The notes beneath the pieces were generated by a model. It was given only the letters and a program-made list of their open reading frames with translations, was not told the DNA's origin and ran no database searches. From NCBI RefSeq assembly GCF_048771995.1, contig NC_133032.1, positions 22,607,501 through 22,671,500 of the forward strand: a stretch of 64,000 nucleotides of DNA. The letters run 5' to 3'. The translations under genes were made by a program, and so were the position numbers. This document shows, in pieces, positions 52,610 to 63,780 of this stretch. Position 1 is the first letter of the stretch; each line of letters starts with the position of its first letter. This stretch comes from Taeniopygia guttata (Eukaryota > Chordata > Aves > Passeriformes > Estrildidae).

Positions 52610-52615
52610 AAAGGT
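52610..52615 (-). terminator. CASP8: candidate CASP8 polyadenylation signal
   Basis: Minus-strand AATAAA about 390 bases beyond the CASP8 stop, with sequence of the form CAGTGTGTTTTGTTGC further downstream on that strand. A nearer minus-strand AATAAA at 52868-52873 is an alternative and would give a UTR of about 130 bases. Confidence 0.4.
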
Positions 52616-53003
52616 TAGGCAAAGAGTACACAAAGCTTTACAATAGTTGTCTTCTAAAAGTTGCCTTGTAAAGATACCTTATGAAAGCAATAGCAATGTG
52701 GTACAGATGATAAGTGGACGCCAAGTGTATTTTAGCCAGCAAACCACTGAGATCAGCTAAATAAATCAGAGATGAATCAGAGACCAGCTCAGAGATGCTC
52801 TCAAGTATAAAGTGTTAATACAAATTAATGTGTTAGTAACAAATTTCTTAAGGCTTGTTCTCTTCAATTTATTTTCAGTCAAAAATATCTGCCCTTGTGC
52901 TAAGAGCAGACACTGAAAGTCTCTTGTGTTTGACTGAATTCTGAGCTGAAACCAGGCAATTCCAGGCTGCAGCAGCTCTCTCTGCCATGCAGTTCTCTCC
53001 CAC

Positions 53004-56000
53004 TTAGTTGACAGGAAAGATGAGCCTCTTCCTCAGCGTGAAACTGGGTTGCGGCATCTGCTTCTTTGCATCCCGCTCACAAGTTTTTTTGCTCACTTCT
53101 TGATTTACTGCTGTCAGAATGGTGAGAACATCTTCCCCTCTGCAAAGACACAAGTACAGTTTGTGTTAGGCAGTTAACATCAGCAAAATAACATTCTTGC
53201 TATCTTGATGTCACCAGTGCTAATGGCTCCTGTTTTTAATAGGCTTCAGAACACTTCCTTAAGTTGCTTTGAACAGTTTGCACGGTGCTGCTCTGTCTTA
53301 CACCATTGTTTCAACTCTGAGCAAGTATTCCCCCTGCATATCATCTACCTCTGCGTCTAAATCAAATTTCTGTCATCCAGAAGGAAAATTCAGGTGTTGC
53401 CAAAAATAAGCTTATGGAAACATATGTACCGAGGACAGCTGTACTCCAAGTGCTGGCACAGTGCCTGTATGTACCAGGTTCCCTCCTTGGGACTTCTGTA
53501 GGAGACGTAATCCTGCAGGGTGGCCATGCCCAGGAGGAAGTCTGCCTCTGCAGGGATGCAGTCGAGCTGAAACCTCGCATCTCGCTCTAGAGAAGAATCT
53601 TCCTCTACAGAATCTGTTTCGATGGCCACACCTTTATGGAAAGCATCACCTTGGCAGGCCTGAATAAAAAAAACTTTTGGTTTTCCAGCAAGTGAACTGC
53701 AATTCTGTGCAGTGAAGGAAGTGGTCAGTTCCCTGATAGGTACTTCCTGCCCATCAACACCATATATAATGCCTTTTTTCCCATGGGACAGGATACAGCA
53801 AACAAAACAGTCTTTGTCCTCGTGGTCTGCACTCTGGAAGATGTTCACAGTCTCACGGATTTCTTCTGCAGTGAGGTCTCTATATTCTTCTACTCTAAAA
53901 TGAAGCTTGCTAAAGACATTCCTCAGAGCCGCTAGAAAGCAAAGAGAATGAAAATTTGAGACATTTCATTGTATGAAAGTTGGACTCTGCAACATGACCA
54001 CATCCACATAGCTGTCACTGCAGGCCCCCAGCTGGGTAATAATTAGCACTGACTCCATGATTGTAGAAGGCTGATCAATTGCTTTATTATATCATCCTAT
54101 ACTACATTATACTATACTTAGTAAGAAACTCAGTAACCCTTACAGCCAATCCAATACAGCTTTGACCCAATTGGTCAATCTATCCAAACCATCTAGTGTC
54201 CAATTAAGAAATCACCCTTTGGTAAACAAATCCCCATGACACATTCCACAGGCTCACAACAGCAGGTGCCAAAAGTGGAGATAAGAGTTGTTTCTCATTA
54301 TTTTCTCTGATTTTCTCACAGCCTTTCCCAGGAAAATGCCAGAGAGCTGCCACACATAGCTATGTTCCTGGTCTGAAACGACTCTAGTAGTCTAATCACT
54401 AATCATATCTCTACTGCATTCCCTTAACTGTCATTAAAAGGTTTTCTTGCATACTTCTGCATATTTTAGAATTAGTATGTGTACGGCTGATGCAAAGCTA
54501 GCCTAGCTTGTAAAGTCCAGGCTCAGGGTGCTGATTAAGATTTCAGTCACCTCACTAAAACTGCAAAATGCAAGTGAATTTTTCAGTGTCAGGCACTAAA
54601 AACTCGATGAGTTGATTAGGACTTGTCAACACAGTCAATGGAGCTAACTGAGCCACTACAACAAATGTAATCCTAGAAAGGGAAGACTGAAATTCAGACC
54701 TTTAAAAGAGAAACAAGATCTCTATTTTTAAAGATTCACAAACTCATCTTTAATGTTCACTGTACCTGCATCCACATCTGTCCCATTCCGATCCTTCATG
54801 TGTTTGTGTTCCAGCACTCCTTCCCTAGCTTTCGCAAAATTATGATTATTCAGGATCAGGCATACTCCACAGGGTCGACTGGTCATTTTGTAAGCTTCAA
54901 GCAGCTGAAAAGAAAGACTCCTGCTGAAACTCCTGTGCTCTCCTCCAGGTGCTCCTTAGCTGCTGTGAGTGGCAGAGCCGGGTACAGAGCCAGCTGGCCT
55001 CCTCTCCAGGCAGCCCTCTCTCAACAGCTTTGCTCCCAGGGCCTGGCAGTGCCCTGCCCCACTGCCTTTGGCAGTCTGTGCAGGACAGCACCCTGCTGGA
55101 CAACCAAAGTCAGGCTCAGCCCACACAAGGTGCTCTGTTTGCTCGTATCTCAGTGCCAAGCCAGCTGCCAACTGCCTAATTCCTGCTATCATAAACAAGT
55201 CTTATCTTGCTACTCTTGCAGATGTTTCTGAAGTACAACACTGCAGCAGTTGTGCCTGCGACACAGCTTCAGAATAAAGGATGCAGAGTTGTGCATTTTT
55301 CTTTTCCTATTCAGTGCTTCTAACATTTGATCTTAGAACAACTTTTCACTTCATAGAGGGGCGAGTTCTTCTAAGGCCAAATGATGATGTTTCTAAGAAA
55401 CAAACTAACTTACCTGGGAAGAGTCATTAAAACTGCCAGGAGGACCAGGTGCTACAGATGACACCAGATGTCCCCCAGGGCATCCTGTGCTGCCCCTCTG
55501 TTCTTCTGTGATGAGCACCTCTTCTTGGCCTGCAAAGCATTCATGATCAGTCCTGTACAATACCTCTGCATCACTTCAAGAACAACTAAGGGGAAGAGGC
55601 TGTTTTGTTCTGTTTTACCGAACAGCTTTAATCCATCTTCAATTCTGTTCCACAGGCTGATGTTAATTTTTTCACAGAGACTCTTCAGCATACTTAGGTT
55701 GTCTTTCCCCAGAAGGCCCTTCTTCTCCATCTCAGTGAGAATGTCAAGCATTGTCTGGGTAATCAGAAAGGGAGTTTGCTCTTAGGGCACCTCCATGCTG
55801 CCACTGGGAGTGAAGCTGCAGCATGTGCACCTAAAGCTTTTAATGTAGTGAGAGCACATGTGATCCACAGAGTCAATCCAGCTAACTGGGAGCTCAAGTG
55901 AGACCTCAGCTGAGCCAGTTAATCCTAGTTCAACAAAACCTACAAGTACTGTTAAGTACCAACATCTTCTCAAAACATACTAATTTCCTTTCTGTAGCTC

Positions 56001-57577
56001 AGAGGTGCCATGATATACTTAAGATCTAACCCAGGGCATTTAACAGTGGTCATACAGGAATATGTAGCAGTATTTTTTAATTATTGCTTTCATTCATCTT
56101 TCAGTGGCTATTGTGCACTCAGATGAAACAGCAGAATCACTTAAGCACTGGCAAAAAGGTTTTTCTGTCCCTCAGGGCCCTTTTGCTTCAGAGCAATTTC
56201 TACACCTTCATGTGATGTGTAGAGCTTGCTCTGATGCAAAAGGGGACCCAACAGACAGAAACTCATCAGTAAGTGGCAAAGCATAGTGGTCACCCCAAGA
56301 ATTTACTAGAACAGCTCTTGCAGTCTCCCTTCTAAGAAAAAAAGAAAAATCCTCAAAACTTTTATTAGACATAACAAAGTACCAAGGAGTCAGAACTGCA
56401 GGCTGGGACAGCATAAAAGCACTGGATCTCCTGCAAGACTACTTGTAAATTCCAACTCATTTGACTTAGCCTTGAGAAGAATCTGCTGCTTGTATCTGTA
56501 TTTCCTGCATTTAAAAAAAAAGTCATAAAATAATACTCACAGTGGATCACTTTCTGTATTTGATAATGACTGAGAAAGAAGAAAAAGAAAATAAGTCTGT
56601 TGGGCAAGATAAGTGAATGTGTTCATCAGTTTTTCATTGATTAAGGCCACTGAGTGCCCTGAGTCCCCTGTGTTGCATGGATGTTATGGCCTGGCACTGC
56701 TGGCACAGCTGGCTGTGACACTGCTGCAAAAGCTGTGCCCGACACCAGCACAAACAAGTCCCATATGCACCCAGGGGCACCCCTTTTCTTGTGGTGTTTT
56801 CATCATGAGAGTGACAACATAAAGAAGAGTGAAGCTCATTCACCCATGAGCAACCCAATTGCCTCTACGGATTATAGTAATAATTTTTAAAAAGTATTAA
56901 ATAGATACTTACAGTCTCACGGGTTAGCTTGCTTTTTGGCAATTCGTTGACCAAAAGTAACTTGAAAGACATCAGCTCATCTTCGGTGACATCTTCAAAC
57001 AGCTGAAAGAGCAAGTATCTAGAAAGAGAAGTGGAGGACGTTGTTTCATCGTGTTTCAAGGACAACTCTGTACTACCGCACCGCTCCTCTTGTCTACTGT
57101 CCCCTCCAGCACACATTCTCCTTTTTTCCCGTTTTAGAGGGAGGACACAAGGCCCAGGACCGCCTGAAGTCAAACCCTTCAGCCCGGTGTCGAGAGGAGG
57201 CGGCGGCTGGCTGTCCCGGACAGACTGCGGCGGGCAGCCGGGCCAGCCCAGCCCGGCGGCCTCACCCACCTGAAGGGCGGCACCCGCGCCCCGCCCGGCG
57301 CCCGCAGCTCCTTCTCCACCTGCTCCCGGCTGGAGCCCAGGTGGGCAACCAGGAGGTCGATCCGCCCGATGTGGTAGAGCAGCTCCCTGAGGAAGGCCAG
57401 GTTCCCCGCCTCCAGCAAGCAGTTCTCCTGCAGCGCTTCGAACAAGTCGTACGGGCTCCGCACGGCCTCCAGCCTCCTCCGGGGGAGGTGGTCCCGGCTG
57501 AGGAACTTGAGCGCCGCCAGCTCGGCCCGGTCCAGCTCATCGCTGACGGCCAGCAGCAGCCCCCGCGGCAGCTCCAT
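53004..57577 (-). CDS. CASP8: CASP8, initiator caspase with two death-effector domains
   Basis: Seven coding exons on the minus strand: 57577-57270, 57018-56913, 55754-55619, 55529-55414, 54904-54766, 53931-53430, 53139-53004. They join in frame to 480 aa (human 479). Known role: cysteine protease recruited by FADD to death receptors, cleaving after Asp to start apoptosis. DED1 (about 1-80) contains GRIDLL; DED2 (about 100-183) contains MSFKLLL and [12 protein letters not shown] Gly/Ser/Pro-rich linker follows (about 184-222). Catalytic parts are all present: KDRNGT (R261), LSHGKKG (H318), QACQG (C361), and [13 protein letters not shown]. The likely large/small subunit cleavage site is IETD375-S. 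The C-terminus is [16 protein letters not shown]. The start is the first ATG in a GC-rich exon with the DED directly after it. The sixth intron contains a solo LTR; the intron at 55530-55618 is only 89 bp. Confidence 0.96.
54013..54354 (-). mobile_element. solo LTR of an ERVK-type endogenous retrovirus (fossil)
   Basis: A 342-bp unit starts TG and ends CA and is flanked by the same 6-bp sequence on both sides (CATAGC at 54007-54012 and 54355-54360), a target-site duplication length typical of ERVK/class II elements. Read on the minus strand it has a long U3-like part, then an ATAATATAATAAAGC-like polyadenylation signal region (AATAAA at 54088-54083) and a short terminal part ending AGTGACA. 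It resembles, from memory, an LTR family common in passerines. No internal retroviral sequence remains, so it is a solo LTR. The exact duplication suggests moderate or young age. It lies in the CASP8 intron between exons 5 and 6, in sense with the gene. Confidence 0.85.
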
Positions 57578-57720
57578 GGCCGCGCCGCAGCCGCGCAGCT
57601 CGGAGGGCGGGGCGCGACCCGGGGCGGCGCTTCCCGCTATTTAAACTTCCGGAAGGAAAAACCCCGCAGTTCCTCTGGGGAGCAGCGTGTTTTGGGTCGT
57701 GTCTGTTCACAATTCCGCCC
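57578..57720 (-). promoter_or_regulatory. CASP8: CASP8 proximal promoter with palindromic ETS motif
   Basis: GC-rich sequence immediately upstream of the CASP8 start on the minus strand. At 57646-57655 lies CTTCCGGAAG, a perfect palindrome joining two ETS half-sites, next to a TTTAAATAG AT-box (about 57637-57645). These sit 60-80 bases before the start codon. ETS sites are known in human CASP8 regulation; use here is inferred from the motif. Confidence 0.5.
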
Positions 57721-58482
57721 GTTCTTGAGCCCATTCTTGAGCAAACCGAACCGGCTAGTGCGGATGCAAAGGTCTCCCTCTGCCCGAGCTTTTCCTGCCG
57801 AGAGTCGGCTCTCGCTGGTTGCCAGGCCAAACCACTGCGATTTTAATACAAGGAGACAGAAGCTTTTATAACATCACTGATTCGCCTTCCTCCTTGCGAG
57901 CCTTCTGGGCTGCTCTCAGAAGAGGTAGCACGCTCCCTGCAGGTGTTCGGCCCCTGGCAGCCACCAGCCATGGAAAACGGCTCCCTTCCCAGCCGCCCCA
58001 CATCTGCTGAAGACAGTCCTACAACAGGAGCAGTCACTGCAGCGTGGTGAAGGGCCCTGGGATGCTGCACCCCCTCCACCTTCAGGTGCAGCACCATGGA
58101 TAGATGGTATTTCACAACAGGAGGGGAGAGATTTTACCAACTGGAATTTCATCCTTCTGAAAATGAACCTTAACACCTTAATGTTTGCTTTGAGCCAGAG
58201 AGCAACCCTCAGCACATCCGTACTGTCCAATAAAGAACCAATGTTCTTGCTAAATTTGAAACCAGCATACCTTTCTTTCCCAAAAATCCAGTAAAAAACA
58301 CTTTAACAATATATTGAGAAGAAATCTGTACATTGTTATCCTAGAAGTGCCTTATCAATGTTCAAAATCCTATGCAAGATATTTGGTTACTATATGCATG
58401 GCAAATTGGGTCAATGGTGGAAGGAATCCAAAAAGCAAGGTGCTTTTCAACAGGCCATAAGCTGACCTCTCCTCAAGACATG

Positions 58483-58512
58483 TTAGAACAAGATCTTCCT
58501 ATCTTGTTCTAA
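58483..58512. repeat. perfect 12-bp inverted repeat with 6-nt loop
   Basis: TTAGAACAAGAT (58483-58494) is followed by a CTTCCT spacer and the exact reverse complement ATCTTGTTCTAA (58501-58512). The stem is AT-rich and there is no adjacent T run or element terminus, so its role is unknown. Confidence 0.85.
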
Positions 58513-60540
58513 GGATGCATGGATCCATCTTTGCACTCACGTACCTAGACAAGTCAGGCCTAAACACAAAGTGGCTACAAATATAAAACTAATAGAATGG
58601 CCAAGATTAGGAGACGTGTCCAGGATAACATTCCACCTAGCTAGGAATGTATGGTGGGCATCCACAAGAGCCAGCCACATTTGTGGCCTGGGGAGTCCTG
58701 GTGGCTGTCAGTAACAGAACAGAGTGACAAGCAAAGGCACACTTACAGAAAGAACACTCAGAAATTAATGAATTCTGTAAAATCTCACTTATATTTCTTA
58801 GCATATTGCAAAGAAGTCATTGCAGATTAAACATGCCATTCTCTGTTCATCATTTGAAATATCTCTAGTTGAAAAGAGGCAGATGTGAATAATTTCTCAG
58901 AGAATGTGCCCATGTTTTTTAGGGGTCAGAATAAAAAGGCTGAACACTCAACACTGCTGTTAAACTGAAAGAATAGGTAGCATATGTGAATGACTGGGCA
59001 AGGACTCATGCCCCTGGACAGCATTATTTCTTCTTTAGCTAACAGTCCTCCCCAACTCTTATAAGTGTTTTCCTTTTCAAATAGCACCACTCTGATCTTG
59101 CCTGCTCTCAGTTTAAGTCTGCAGGACACCAACTCACCAGCTTTTCTTTCCTACCAGACTTCTGGCTCCACATTCTGGTGGCAGTGCTTCTGCTGTCTGA
59201 AAACAAAACAGAATTAAGTGCCAAGCTTTTGACTGGATTTGGCCTCCCAGCCATGAGCTGGGAGGAAAGAAAACACACAGTAAAAAACAAAGCTGAGGGC
59301 CTTCACAGAGAGAAGGTAATTGTCCTTCACTGTTGTCTAGCATATACTAGAGAGAAAAGTCAGGAAATTGCAGAACCAACTTCCTTCTTACCATTAAGCT
59401 CTGTGGGTAGGACACAAATCCGTGCAAAAACCCACCAGCCACACTTTGCTCAGAACTGCAAAACTCAAAGAAGTGTTTTTTCTCCTTCCCTGATTGCTGC
59501 ATGACCTACATATAAATTCACAGTATGGCTGTTCTGTGATTCTTTAAAGGATTTTGATGGTGTTTTCTCTTCCTCCTAGTAGGTTTTCGTCCACAAGTGA
59601 TCATGGTAAACTATGGAGTTTGCAGCTGGAATTTAATAGGCAGAACAAAATACCAAATCAACTTTAATCACAGAAAGTGACTGATCAGCACCCTCTGTAT
59701 AGCCCCGTGCCCCCCTCCTCCAGTGGAAAACAGCTCAGAGGAGAAGGACAAAAAACCACACCCTCTCACGGAAAAACAGGTAATAAAGAAAGTCCAACTT
59801 ACCTCAACACCAGGATTGGAGAGTGACCTTAGTTTTAGAGGAGACATTTGCACCTGTGGATCATCAGGTACCCCAAGAAAATTAACAAGGAATAATGTCT
59901 TCCTGAGCAAGCCAGACCACCATGGAAGGTGTGGATATGTGGCCCACCCCAACCCAACATAGAAGTATAAAACCTGGACAATTGATAAAACATTTAATTT
60001 TTGAAAAGAACAATGAGCTTGAGCTGGCTTCTACCCATGTTCCACCATGACTGGGAATGTCCAGGGTCATGACAGATAGCATACTTATGTAGATGTCTTA
60101 CCCTACCAAATCAAAATTCTGTGTATCCCCAAAGATACCAAATAATTACATTTGATATCCAATTCCTTCTCATGTAAAATAGCTGAAATAACTTGGTGTG
60201 AGTGTATTGAACTCTGATATGGAAATATGAGAAACAGAAATGCTGCAGATGTGCAACTTCACTTCTGCAGCAGCTGCCACCTTCCAGCAAGTTTCTCACA
60301 GAGGAAGCAGTTACTGAATGGCTCTACTGGCATCAGCTGCCATTATCATGACAGTCCTGAACTTATTCTTTCCTACCATCTCTCCAGCTGCTGCCCCTCA
60401 GGATGGCTGCCAACAAACACTCCAACAAGAGCAAAATTACTTCTGTCCGGTAAAAGTGTTTGTCATGCTGACTGTCCCTCAGAAAGCTCATCCAAGAGAG
60501 GAACACACCACAAACTGAGGTGATATAAAAACCAAAAAAA

Positions 60541-60546
60541 TTTATT
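60541..60546 (-). terminator. candidate polyadenylation signal of the second caspase
   Basis: Minus-strand AATAAA followed by T-rich and then GT-rich sequence (TTTGTGGTGTGTTCC). It would give a 3' UTR of about 0.7 kb for the gene whose stop is at 61237-61235. Other signals cannot be excluded. Confidence 0.4.
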
Positions 60547-61234
60547 CTAACAGAAACACGATTACAGAGTTTCCTTCCAGTATTCCACAGTCATTCAAGA
60601 CACACTGTGCCCTGAGAACTCTGAGAAATAGCAAAGTGAGAACCTTTAATATTAAAAAAGTTACACAGATGGGCTGGTTATTCAAGTAAATGATTGACAT
60701 AAAACAAACAAAATATTTAGAAGAAAAGAACCAAACTAACATAATAACGGGGTTTTGGTCCTTCTGGAGTAGGATGTTATTTTCCACAAACATTTATAGC
60801 TTCCAAAGACAGACAATGATTCACCTCTGGGTAAGGCAGTTACCCAGCTGCTTGGGAATGCATCTGGCTTTCTGAATTTGTTCTGTTTTTGCAGATTTTA
60901 GGGACTTAACTCAGACACAAATGGGACTTCATTGACATTTCCAATAACTTTTACAGTACTACTTGAAAGTCCTTTCACACTTGAAACCCAGACTGAACAT
61001 ATTCCACTGCTTCTGCAAGATAAAAAGCCTGACGATCTGTAGTTTCCTACAGCCTTACCCGACTGCTACAGAGCCAGGTGTTGGAAGACTGATTCAATAT
61101 GGAAGTTGGAAAATTTAGGTCCTATGCCTCCTTAAAGGGCTGGGGCTACTCCAGACAGTTTCACATGTAAATTCTCTTCCCTGTCAAAGCCCAGATGTCA
61201 TTCCTAACTGCATGTATTCTTGCTTGTCTGCTTT

Positions 61235-63712
61235 TCATTGTGGAACTTCAAAGATCAGTTGCTTCAGTAGTGTTGATGTTATCTTTGGCATCTGCTTAGA
61301 TCCTCCTAATTCTTTTCTTGCCACTGCATTGTTCACTTCTGTCAGGATGGATGCGAGATCAAAGCGCCTTGAACAAAAATGAAGAGACATTACATTGAAA
61401 CACATGGTACTCGCAGCTCGGCCAAGAAGGTGATGTGTGTTTGCCCCAATAAAGTGGTATCCCAGGGAATGCTGGTGTCTTCCTCACCCTATTGCCACTG
61501 AAATTGCACATTCCATTGAATAACCACAGAATTCAGTGCGTTTGGAGGAAACAAAAGCAACCTCCATGTAACATTGCTCTGGTCACAGCCAGAAGAGGTC
61601 GCCAAGATGAAACAAACCTATACATTCTCCACCTCTTCTTCTGGACGCCATATTTTCTAAATGAAGTTTATGAGGGGGATAGGTGGGAGGCAACAATATG
61701 CCTGCACAACACCTGGGGGGTTTTGCCTTTGTAATCACTCAGCAATTTCACCCCTAATCAGGTGTCACCGGAAGAAAAAAAAATTTATCAGTCAAAAATG
61801 TTAAAAAACACACACACGCTTGTTTGTGTGTAACATTGCAGAATTACAACATAGTTTTGGCACAAGAAAACCAGGGGAAGTCACTTATACTTTGGCTTAT
61901 CTGTAGAGGACTAACAGTGCCCAATTTCAAAATAAATACTGTTCTCCACTGTCCTGAATGGGAAAAGCATTAATTGCACAAATGCAAACCACTGTGTTTC
62001 AGCACAGCATGCTTAAGTATGCACATCTGCAAAACTCTAAATGTACAATAATTAGAAATAGTACTTACAGTGGGCAAAGCAACTCCATCTTCTCACAGAG
62101 GGACTGAATGTAAACACTGCCAGTCTTACAACTGCGGTAGGCCAAGCAGTCCTCCACTGTAGCCATGCCAATCAGAATATCAGCCTTATCAGGAATGGAA
62201 GTCAAAGGACTAGCATCCACCTCAAGCTGTCCAGAAGAGTCTGATTCTACTGCAACAGCCGGATGATGTTCAGAGCCTTGGCAAGCCTGGATGATAAACA
62301 CCTTGGGTTTGCCAGCAAGAGAAGGACAATTAGTTCCAGTGAAGCAGGAGACTAAATCGTCAATGTTTACGCACTCATCATCAACACCTTTTATTTTGTA
62401 TTTTTCACCATGGGAGAAAATGAAGCAAACAAAACAGTCCATATTTCTATGATCTTTCTTGCTGTATTCTTTAACGGTCTCATATATTTTTTTTCCTTCT
62501 AGATCCATGTACTCAGATGTCTCAAACTGAAGCCACTTAAAGACCCTCTTCACAGCCTCTGGGGAAAAAAATCAGAAGGAATTTGTTAAACATAAACAGT
62601 GACAAGGAAGATGCTGAAACATCAGTGTCTGTGTAGTAGATCAGATACTAGCAGAAGTGTTCAGATCCTACCAGTAAAATCACCTGACTGGCTCTTAGCC
62701 TGCCAGGTCCTATTAGAAAAACCCAAATGCCTAATTTGCCTAATTTTATTATTTTTTTTTAACACAACAGGGTTAAGTATCATGCTGTCTAAAACAAAAA
62801 CAGGTTTCAGATTCTGTGTTGTATTGGTATGAATTAGTGAAGTTTACTGTGTTAAAGCAAGCTTTGACTATGCATTGCATAGTAGTCTCGGATGCCTAAG
62901 TACAGCACTTGGCAAGTTAAAGTGCCACCTCTTTAGAATGACAAATTCTGCCACTCTTAAATGAAGTAGGTCCCTCATTCTGATGGGATGGTAGATGCAG
63001 CAAGAAGGGAATCAGAGTAACCTGCTCACAAATGCTATGAAGGCTTCTCAGTGGTGAGAAGTGGTGGCCCAATTTTTGTGTGGACAGAGAGGAACTAGCT
63101 AGTAAGAAAGCAGCTTATAAACAGGCCAAATGGAGTTAAAATATCTGTGACATGTCCTTTCAGGAATCTGACTTTACTTTTTTACTTTTGTTTATCTTAA
63201 ATGTGATTGCAGAAATATAGGCTTTAAGGAAAGTTACAGAGCATTTATTTGAGCATTGAAGAAAATTTGAGGACTTAAAATATTTTTCCATGATAGGTAA
63301 GAACTGAAAACAATCAAAAATTGGAAATGTGTAATAATGATCACTTTTTCTCTAGTTGTACATACAACCAATTAAGAAAATGACTTTTTCCTAGAACAAA
63401 AAGTAGATCCTTCTTTAAGCCATCAGCTAAATGTTGGAAGTGACATATTTCCAATTGGCACAATGACTGTCACTCCAGTTTCTGGAGGCCAAGGAGTACC
63501 ATGGACATGATTCTTCTTCACAGCACAGATTAGATAATTGTTTTTGAGAATTATCAGAGAAAAAAACCCAAACCAGTAATTTGATTTAAAAAGTACTTAC
63601 CTCCATCTTGCAATGTTCCCTCTCTATTGTAATGTGGATTTTTAAAAATGTGGTTGTTAAGAATTAAACAGTAACCATGGGGGTTATTTTTCATCTTATA
63701 TATCTTCGCATG
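61235..63712 (-). CDS. CASP8-family initiator caspase (CASP18- or CASP10-like), 3' part
   Basis: Three exons on the minus strand, 63712-63601, 62558-62069 and 61367-61235, join in frame to 244 codons of the protease domain; upstream (DED) exons lie beyond the window. Markers: KMKNNPHGYCLILNNHIF, then NREGTLQDG (substrate-pocket Arg), FSHGEK (catalytic His), QACQG (catalytic Cys), a VESD-S site where CASP8 has IETD-S, and IPDKADILIGMATVEDCLAYR. The tail is KQMPKITSTLLKQLIFEVPQ. Intron phases match CASP8 exactly (phase 1 after the Arg exon, phase 2 after the Cys-Pro), so the two are tandem duplicates. The near-invariant Trp of G-[ST]-W-[FY]-I-Q is Val here. CFLAR is excluded because the catalytic residues are present. 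Position next to CASP8 favours CASP18, reported in chicken and opossum, but CASP10 cannot be excluded from this part alone. Confidence 0.88.
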
Positions 63713-63720
63713 CTGCAGAA

Positions 63721-63780
63721 ACAAAGAAAAACCAAACAAAAAACAAACAAACAAAAAAAAACCCCACAAATAAAAAAATC
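63721..63780. repeat. A-rich low-complexity stretch
   Basis: An A/C-rich simple-sequence patch (repeated CAAA blocks with an ACCCCAC interruption) lies just upstream of the first visible exon of the second caspase. On the minus strand it forms a T-rich tract that may serve as the polypyrimidine tract of the acceptor at 63713. Confidence 0.7.

Larger units (their letters stand above)
57730..61234. other. intergenic spacer between the two caspase genes
   Basis: This region contains the distal CASP8 promoter side and, at its right end, the probable 3' UTR of the second caspase on the minus strand. No coding exon was recognised on either strand. One perfect 12-bp hairpin lies at 58483-58512. Short open frames here show no family resemblance. 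Confidence 0.55.

Noticed and set aside
55452-55751. Minus-strand frame continuing past DED2 into [15 protein letters not shown]
   Set aside because: This is read-through into an 89-bp intron; splicing to 55529 gives an in-frame linker that joins perfectly to the following exon. Kept only as a possible retained-intron product.
57041-57871. 276-codon plus-strand open frame
   Set aside because: It is antisense to CASP8 exon 1, where the opposite strand has a convincing death-effector domain; GC content explains its length.
61235-63712. Second caspase taken as CFLAR (c-FLIP)
   Set aside because: CFLAR lacks the catalytic Cys and His; this gene has QACQG, SHG and the pocket Arg.
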